19,882 nt of DNA from Flavobacterium psychrophilum (GTDB lineage: Bacteria; Bacteroidota; Bacteroidia; Flavobacteriales; Flavobacteriaceae): the NCBI GenBank assembly GCA_945907225.1, contig CAMDSN010000008.1, positions 1-19,882 on the forward strand, in the 5' to 3' direction. Position numbers and translations under genes: made by a program. Position 1 is the stretch's first letter. Every line of letters starts with the position of its first letter. Below, piece after piece: positions 16,237 to 19,882 of the stretch. The notes below the pieces were generated by a model. That model was given only the letters and a program-made list of their open reading frames with translations, was not told the DNA's origin and searched no databases.

Positions 16237-17139
16237 TTATCTTAAAAATTTATCCATAATATAAACTAATTGCAGCAAAGATATGTAAGAGACACTAACT
16301 AACATCAATGCCCTTGCAGCCTTTGAGGTTCTTTGTTGGTAGAGCTTTATTGCATAGATTATCATCCAAATTCCAAGTAAAAAAACTATACCTGTAGCAG
16401 TAGGTGTTAAATACAACCTCCCCGTGTAGCCCAAACTAGGCAACAAGGAAGCAACCAACAGCCAAATGGAATACAAAATTGTTTGTAATGCTGTTGATGT
16501 ATCTTTTTTACCATTGGGCAGCATATAAAATCCTGCTTTGAGATAATCATCATATAAAAACCAACCGATCGACCAAAAATGTGGGAACTGCCAAAAAAAT
16601 TGAATCAAAAATAATGTTCCTGCTTCAATACCAAAATCATTTGTAGCTGCAACCCAACCAAGCATAAACGGTATCGCTCCTGGAAAAGCTCCAACAAAAA
16701 CGGATAAGGGCGAATATTGTTTTAAAGGAGTATAAACACTAGTGTAAAGAAAAATAGAAATCGCACCAAACATTGCCGATTTTGGATTTATAAAATAAAG
16801 TAAAATCAAACCTGCAATAGTTAATAAACTGGCCACAAATAGGGCATGATTAGTTGACATCCTTCCCGATGCTACAGGACGATTTTTAGTTCTGTCCATC
16901 AAGGCATCTAAATCTTTTTCAATAACCTGATTAAAAGCGTTGGAAGCGCCAACCATACAATAACCACCAACAACAAGCATTAGCAATGTGCTTATTCTTA
17001 ATTCGTTAAAATCAACAACTCCTAGCAAATAACCAGCAATTGAAGAAAAGACGACACTTACAGCCAATCCCGCTTTAGTGATGGCTGCAAAATCAATCGC
17101 AATTTGTTTGAAAGAAAATGATGGAGCAGTTATATTCAT
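16237..17139 (-). CDS. ctaB: Heme O synthase (protoheme IX farnesyltransferase)
   Basis: This 300-residue integral membrane prenyltransferase of the UbiA superfamily adds a farnesyl group to heme B to make heme O, the precursor of heme A for terminal oxidases. About nine hydrophobic segments are visible. The first Asp-rich motif lies at 67-84, with Asn70, Glu74, Asp76, Asp78, Asp82 and RTKNRP. The second catalytic loop region has YTPLKQYSPLSVFVGAFPG (136-154), and DDYLKAGFYMLP (197-208) is also diagnostic. The length is normal. It is the first gene of the oxidase operon behind a full -33/-7 promoter, with a leader of only about a dozen bases. Oxidase subunits I and II are not upstream. A two-component system is there instead. 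Confidence 0.95.
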   Translation of the reverse strand: MNITAPSFSFKQIAIDFAAITKAGLAVSVVFSSIAGYLLGVVDFNELRISTLLMLVVGGYCMVGASNAFNQVIEKDLDALMDRTKNRPVASGRMSTNHALFVASLLTIAGLILLYFINPKSAMFGAISIFLYTSVYTPLKQYSPLSVFVGAFPGAIPFMLGWVAATNDFGIEAGTLFLIQFFWQFPHFWSIGWFLYDDYLKAGFYMLPNGKKDTSTALQTILYSIWLLVASLLPSLGYTGRLYLTPTATGIVFLLGIWMIIYAIKLYQQRTSKAARALMLVSVSYISLLQLVYIMDKFLR

Positions 17140-17157
17140 TAAATTTTAAAACTGCCG

Positions 17158-17189
17158 CAAAGGTACTTTATAGAAAGTGAAATGGCAAA
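17158..17189 (-). promoter_or_regulatory. Promoter of the ctaB-oxidase operon (-33 and -7 boxes)
   Basis: On the minus strand TTTG (17189-17186) is followed by 20 nt and then TACCTTTG (17165-17158). This matches the Bacteroidetes TTTG / TAnnTTTG promoter with good spacing. The ATG of ctaB is 18 bp downstream. It is the only place in the window where I see both boxes. Confidence 0.7.
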
Positions 17190-17209
17190 AAACAAATCAA
17201 AAAAAATAC

Positions 17210-17608
17210 CTAAAGTATATACTTATTTATGCTTTCTGGGGTTAATGGTTTTGGAATATAGTCAATAACATACGTATTTTTTTTGGCCTTAATAATATCA
17301 TCTGGATTATTTGAGGAACTTAATATAAATAATTCTATTTTAAACTTAAGAGTAGTAAATATCGAATCTAATTCTTCTAAAAAACCCCAACCATCTAGTA
17401 TAGGCATGTTTAGATCTAACAAAATAGTCAAACAATCGTCACTACTCAATTGATTATTCAATGTTGTTAATTCCTCAATTGCTTTTCTGCCATTATACAA
17501 TGTAGTAATAGGGGCAACTATTCCTGCCTTTAACAACAACTTTTTGTGAAGATAATCGATAACCATATCATCATCAACTAATAGAATTGAAGTTATTTTT
17601 TTTGACAT
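17210..17608 (-). CDS. Single-domain response regulator (receiver only)
   Basis: This 132-residue CheY-like protein has the acidic pocket Asp12-Asp13-Asp14 in ILLVDDDMV, the phospho-acceptor Asp65 in LLDLNMPILDG, the switch Ser in ILSSS, and Lys120 in YIPKPL. There is no DNA-binding or enzymatic output domain. I chose ATG at 17608 because MSKKITSILLVDDD is the normal receiver opening and it sits 1 nt after the kinase stop (TAA-T-ATG). The alternative start at 17653 would add 15 residues and overlap the kinase gene by 44 bp. It is likely the phosphotransfer partner of the upstream kinase, acting by protein interaction or in a relay. Confidence 0.9.
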   Translation of the reverse strand: MSKKITSILLVDDDMVIDYLHKKLLLKAGIVAPITTLYNGRKAIEELTTLNNQLSSDDCLTILLDLNMPILDGWGFLEELDSIFTTLKFKIELFILSSSNNPDDIIKAKKNTYVIDYIPKPLTPESINKYIL

Positions 17609-17609
17609 A

Positions 17610-19817
17610 TTAAACATATTTAGATATTGTAAAGTGAAATGTACTTCCTTCATTTAATGTTGATTCAACCCAGATGTTTCCATTATGAATGCTCACGATC
17701 TTTTTACAATGGGCTAAACCAATTCCATTTCCAGGATAATCTTGTGAATTATGAAGGCGTTTGAAAATTAAAAATATTTCCTCAAAATTTCTGGAATCAA
17801 TTCCAACACCATTGTCTCTAATTTTAAATAACCAATCCATTTCTCTTTCTTCACTAGAAATAGAGATCATTGGAGTAATTCCGGGAGCTGTAAACTTAAT
17901 AGCATTGCTGATAAGATTTTGAAAAAGCGATCTAATAAAACTTGGAAAACAAATAATAGAAGGCAATAAATCCCATGTTATTTGGGATTCATGTCTTTGA
18001 ATTATATCTGATAAATCTTCATTTACTTCATGCAACAAATTATTTAAATCTACTTGTAAGGGTAATTCTTTTTTATCTATTCTGCTGTATTCCATTAATG
18101 CTGAAATCAGCATTTTCATTCGCTCTACAGACTTGGCAATAAAATTTATATACAATTTTCCTTCATCATCTAAAATAGGAAAATATTCGTCTTTAAATAA
18201 TTTAGAATATCCAATAATAGACGATAATGGTTCTTGTAAATCATGAGAGGCAACATAGGCAAATCGTTCTAATTCTTTGTTCTTTTCTAATAGAATTGAA
18301 TTCTGTTCATCGAGCTTGTTTTGTACATTTTTTAACTCGGTTACGTCAATACCATAGCCTATCATGTATTGAAAAAAACCATCAATAAAAAATGGAAAAA
18401 ATCTTCTATACATGTAATTTATATTTCCCTCTTTCTCAATTTTATCAATCCAATTTACTTGCTGTTTTGTTTCAATAGCCATGGTAAAGTAGTCACGTCT
18501 AACTTGAGCTAAAGTGGTATCTATACCTTTTAAAGCACAATAATCAAAGTCATTTTTACCAATTAACCAATCTCTCAAGGCGGCTTCCCTAACACCATTC
18601 GCATTTATAAATAAATAATTATGGTCTTTATCAAAAAGAGCAATGTCGGCTGGAATATTATCTAAAACTAAATCATTAAAAACTGTTTTGTTTTTTAAAT
18701 CATCCTCTTTATTCTTTATGGCCGTAATGTTTTTTATTATGCCTTTAAGCACCAAATCAGCACCAAAAATCTCTATCTTTGAATTTATCTCAAACCACAC
18801 AAATTGTTGATTTACAATCAGTCTTCCAATAAAATTAAAATCCGAAATATTTGTTTCAACAACAGTCAATCTACTTATTAAAGTTTTAAAATCTTCTGGA
18901 TGAAAACGTACGGTTTTGAGCCAATTTGGATTATTTAAATCGATATTAACTTGAAATATTTCTTCAAAAGAGTCGCTTAAATGGGAAAAATAGCTGGTTT
19001 TATCACTTTTAAAAATAAATTCTAAATTAGAAACTAAATTGTTTTTATGAAAAAGTTCTAATTCACTATCTCGTTTAGAAATTTCCATTTTATCTTTTAA
19101 AGAATCACTAATATCAATATATATTAATAAGTAATACTTTAATTGGTCAATTACCTTATGGGAAATTTCAAGTGAAAAAGTACACTCATTCTTATCTATT
19201 TGGATTTTTTGCAAAAAGTGTTCTTCTCTTTTTACATCAACGCGTGACTTTAAATCTTCCCATTGACTTTGTGAATTGCAGTGGTCGAAGAGTTCCCAAA
19301 ACAAACTATTACCCCCTAACTTTCCAGCAAAATGAGATTTAGAATTTCTATTTGAATAAATCAAATTACCATATTCATTAAAAACCATCACCCCCTCCTT
19401 TAGATTATTTAAAAATGCATCATAAATATTTACTTTCTTTTTTAAATAATTTAATTTAACTTCTGACATTCCCAACTTTTGTTGAGCCACCGCATATTTT
19501 GTAACATAAATTAGCCTAAAGTCTTCATTTAGACCGCAAGGTTCATAGTTAAAATTTATATTATAATTAATTCCTGAAAGGGACACATTTTTTAATTCAA
19601 ATGATGTTTTTAATTGAAAGTCATCTACACTAAGCTCTGGAAAAAGGGAGAATAAATCTAGAGTGTCTAGATCATAAGATGAAATTTTAAGGAAATCTGC
19701 ACCTAGCGGATTAAAATGAATTACGTTGAAGCACTTATCTATTACAATAACTGGTAACGGAATAGTACTTACTAATTCAAAGACGTCCAACATAGTCGAA
19801 TTGTTTATTAATTTCAT
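17610..19817 (-). CDS. Soluble multi-PAS sensor histidine kinase
   Basis: This 735-residue protein has no signal peptide or membrane segment, so it should be cytoplasmic. Four PAS-like domains are visible at about 13-105, 130-237, 250-367 and 375-496. Several end in the usual (I/V)(T/D)..(E/K)LK-type exit, for example IGYGIDVTELK. A short coiled coil (about 495-520) leads to the HisKA domain with phospho-acceptor His525 in ASHDLQEPLSSI. The HATPase domain has the N box LFQNLISNAIKFT (Asn634, Asn638), the G1 box DNGVGI (668-673) and the G2 box GNGIGLA (696-702). All catalytic motifs are intact. It is directly followed by a receiver gene. The signal is unknown, since PAS domains can bind heme, flavin or small ligands and none can be assigned here. 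Upstream, 19818-19882 shows no exact promoter match. Confidence 0.93.
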   Translation of the reverse strand: MKLINNSTMLDVFELVSTIPLPVIVIDKCFNVIHFNPLGADFLKISSYDLDTLDLFSLFPELSVDDFQLKTSFELKNVSLSGINYNINFNYEPCGLNEDFRLIYVTKYAVAQQKLGMSEVKLNYLKKKVNIYDAFLNNLKEGVMVFNEYGNLIYSNRNSKSHFAGKLGGNSLFWELFDHCNSQSQWEDLKSRVDVKREEHFLQKIQIDKNECTFSLEISHKVIDQLKYYLLIYIDISDSLKDKMEISKRDSELELFHKNNLVSNLEFIFKSDKTSYFSHLSDSFEEIFQVNIDLNNPNWLKTVRFHPEDFKTLISRLTVVETNISDFNFIGRLIVNQQFVWFEINSKIEIFGADLVLKGIIKNITAIKNKEDDLKNKTVFNDLVLDNIPADIALFDKDHNYLFINANGVREAALRDWLIGKNDFDYCALKGIDTTLAQVRRDYFTMAIETKQQVNWIDKIEKEGNINYMYRRFFPFFIDGFFQYMIGYGIDVTELKNVQNKLDEQNSILLEKNKELERFAYVASHDLQEPLSSIIGYSKLFKDEYFPILDDEGKLYINFIAKSVERMKMLISALMEYSRIDKKELPLQVDLNNLLHEVNEDLSDIIQRHESQITWDLLPSIICFPSFIRSLFQNLISNAIKFTAPGITPMISISSEEREMDWLFKIRDNGVGIDSRNFEEIFLIFKRLHNSQDYPGNGIGLAHCKKIVSIHNGNIWVESTLNEGSTFHFTISKYV

Positions 19818-19882
19818 TTCAGAATCATCAAGTTTTAATTTTTTAAATATAAAACATATTATTAAATAAAATTATCGAAATA

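Noticed and set aside
17199..17218. Possible terminator after the response regulator (4-bp hairpin followed by a T-run on the minus strand)
   Set aside because: The stem ATAC/GTAT is only 4 bp and A/T-rich, and the stop codon lies in its loop. It is too weak to call, although the eight-T run is suggestive.
17609..17653. Upstream start for the response regulator, overlapping the kinase by 44 bp
   Set aside because: The extra 15 residues are not receiver sequence, and an ATG 1 nt after the kinase stop gives the normal receiver N-terminus.

Overview
The window looks like a chromosomal segment from a member of the Flavobacteriia, probably close to Flavobacterium. The evidence is low G+C (roughly one third by eye), gene starts without Shine-Dalgarno sequences, repeated matches to the Bacteroidetes promoter -7 box TAnnTTTG just upstream of gene starts, a choice-of-anchor L surface protein, and a cytochrome oxidase cluster (heme O synthase, two subunit III proteins, subunit IV, SCO, DUF420) of the kind seen in this group. 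I see no tRNA, rRNA, CRISPR array, insertion sequence or prophage. Most of the region is core or housekeeping sequence.

Layout from left to right. (1) 1-2810, minus: the N-terminal 936 residues of a large secreted surface protein. It has a signal peptide, a choice-of-anchor L domain, Ig/PKD-like modules and four 74-residue Big_2-like repeats (222 bp each), and it runs off the left edge. (2) 2930-6896, plus: a NifU/Nfu-type Fe-S scaffold with a clear terminator, a DUF255/YyaL thioredoxin-domain protein and a short MscS channel. (3) 10261-6921, minus: a tight operon of a TolC-like outer-membrane protein, an HlyD/MacA-type adaptor and TsaB. (4) 10523-11914, plus: a DUF4403 lipoprotein. (5) 14119-11917, minus: an oxidase-assembly operon with a cysteine-free SCO-like protein, canonical SCO, DUF420 (CtaM/YozB family) and a small CxxC membrane protein. 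(6) 17139-14191, minus: ctaB, two subunit III proteins and subunit IV, with the best promoter in the window upstream and a perfect 13-bp-stem terminator downstream. (7) 19817-17210, minus: a soluble multi-PAS histidine kinase followed 1 nt later by a single-domain response regulator.

How the genes fit together. Regions 5 and 6 together supply heme O, peripheral subunits and copper/heme maturation factors for a heme-copper terminal oxidase. The catalytic subunits I and II are not in the window. Region 3 is two thirds of a tripartite export system whose inner-membrane pump is absent here.

I found no convincing new multi-gene system. The observations most worth checking are the mosaic intragenic repeat array, the cysteine-free SCO paralogue beside a canonical SCO, the EF-hand-like loop in the DUF420 protein, the small CxxC protein in the assembly operon, and the terminator/promoter junction that separates oxidase structural genes from assembly genes.
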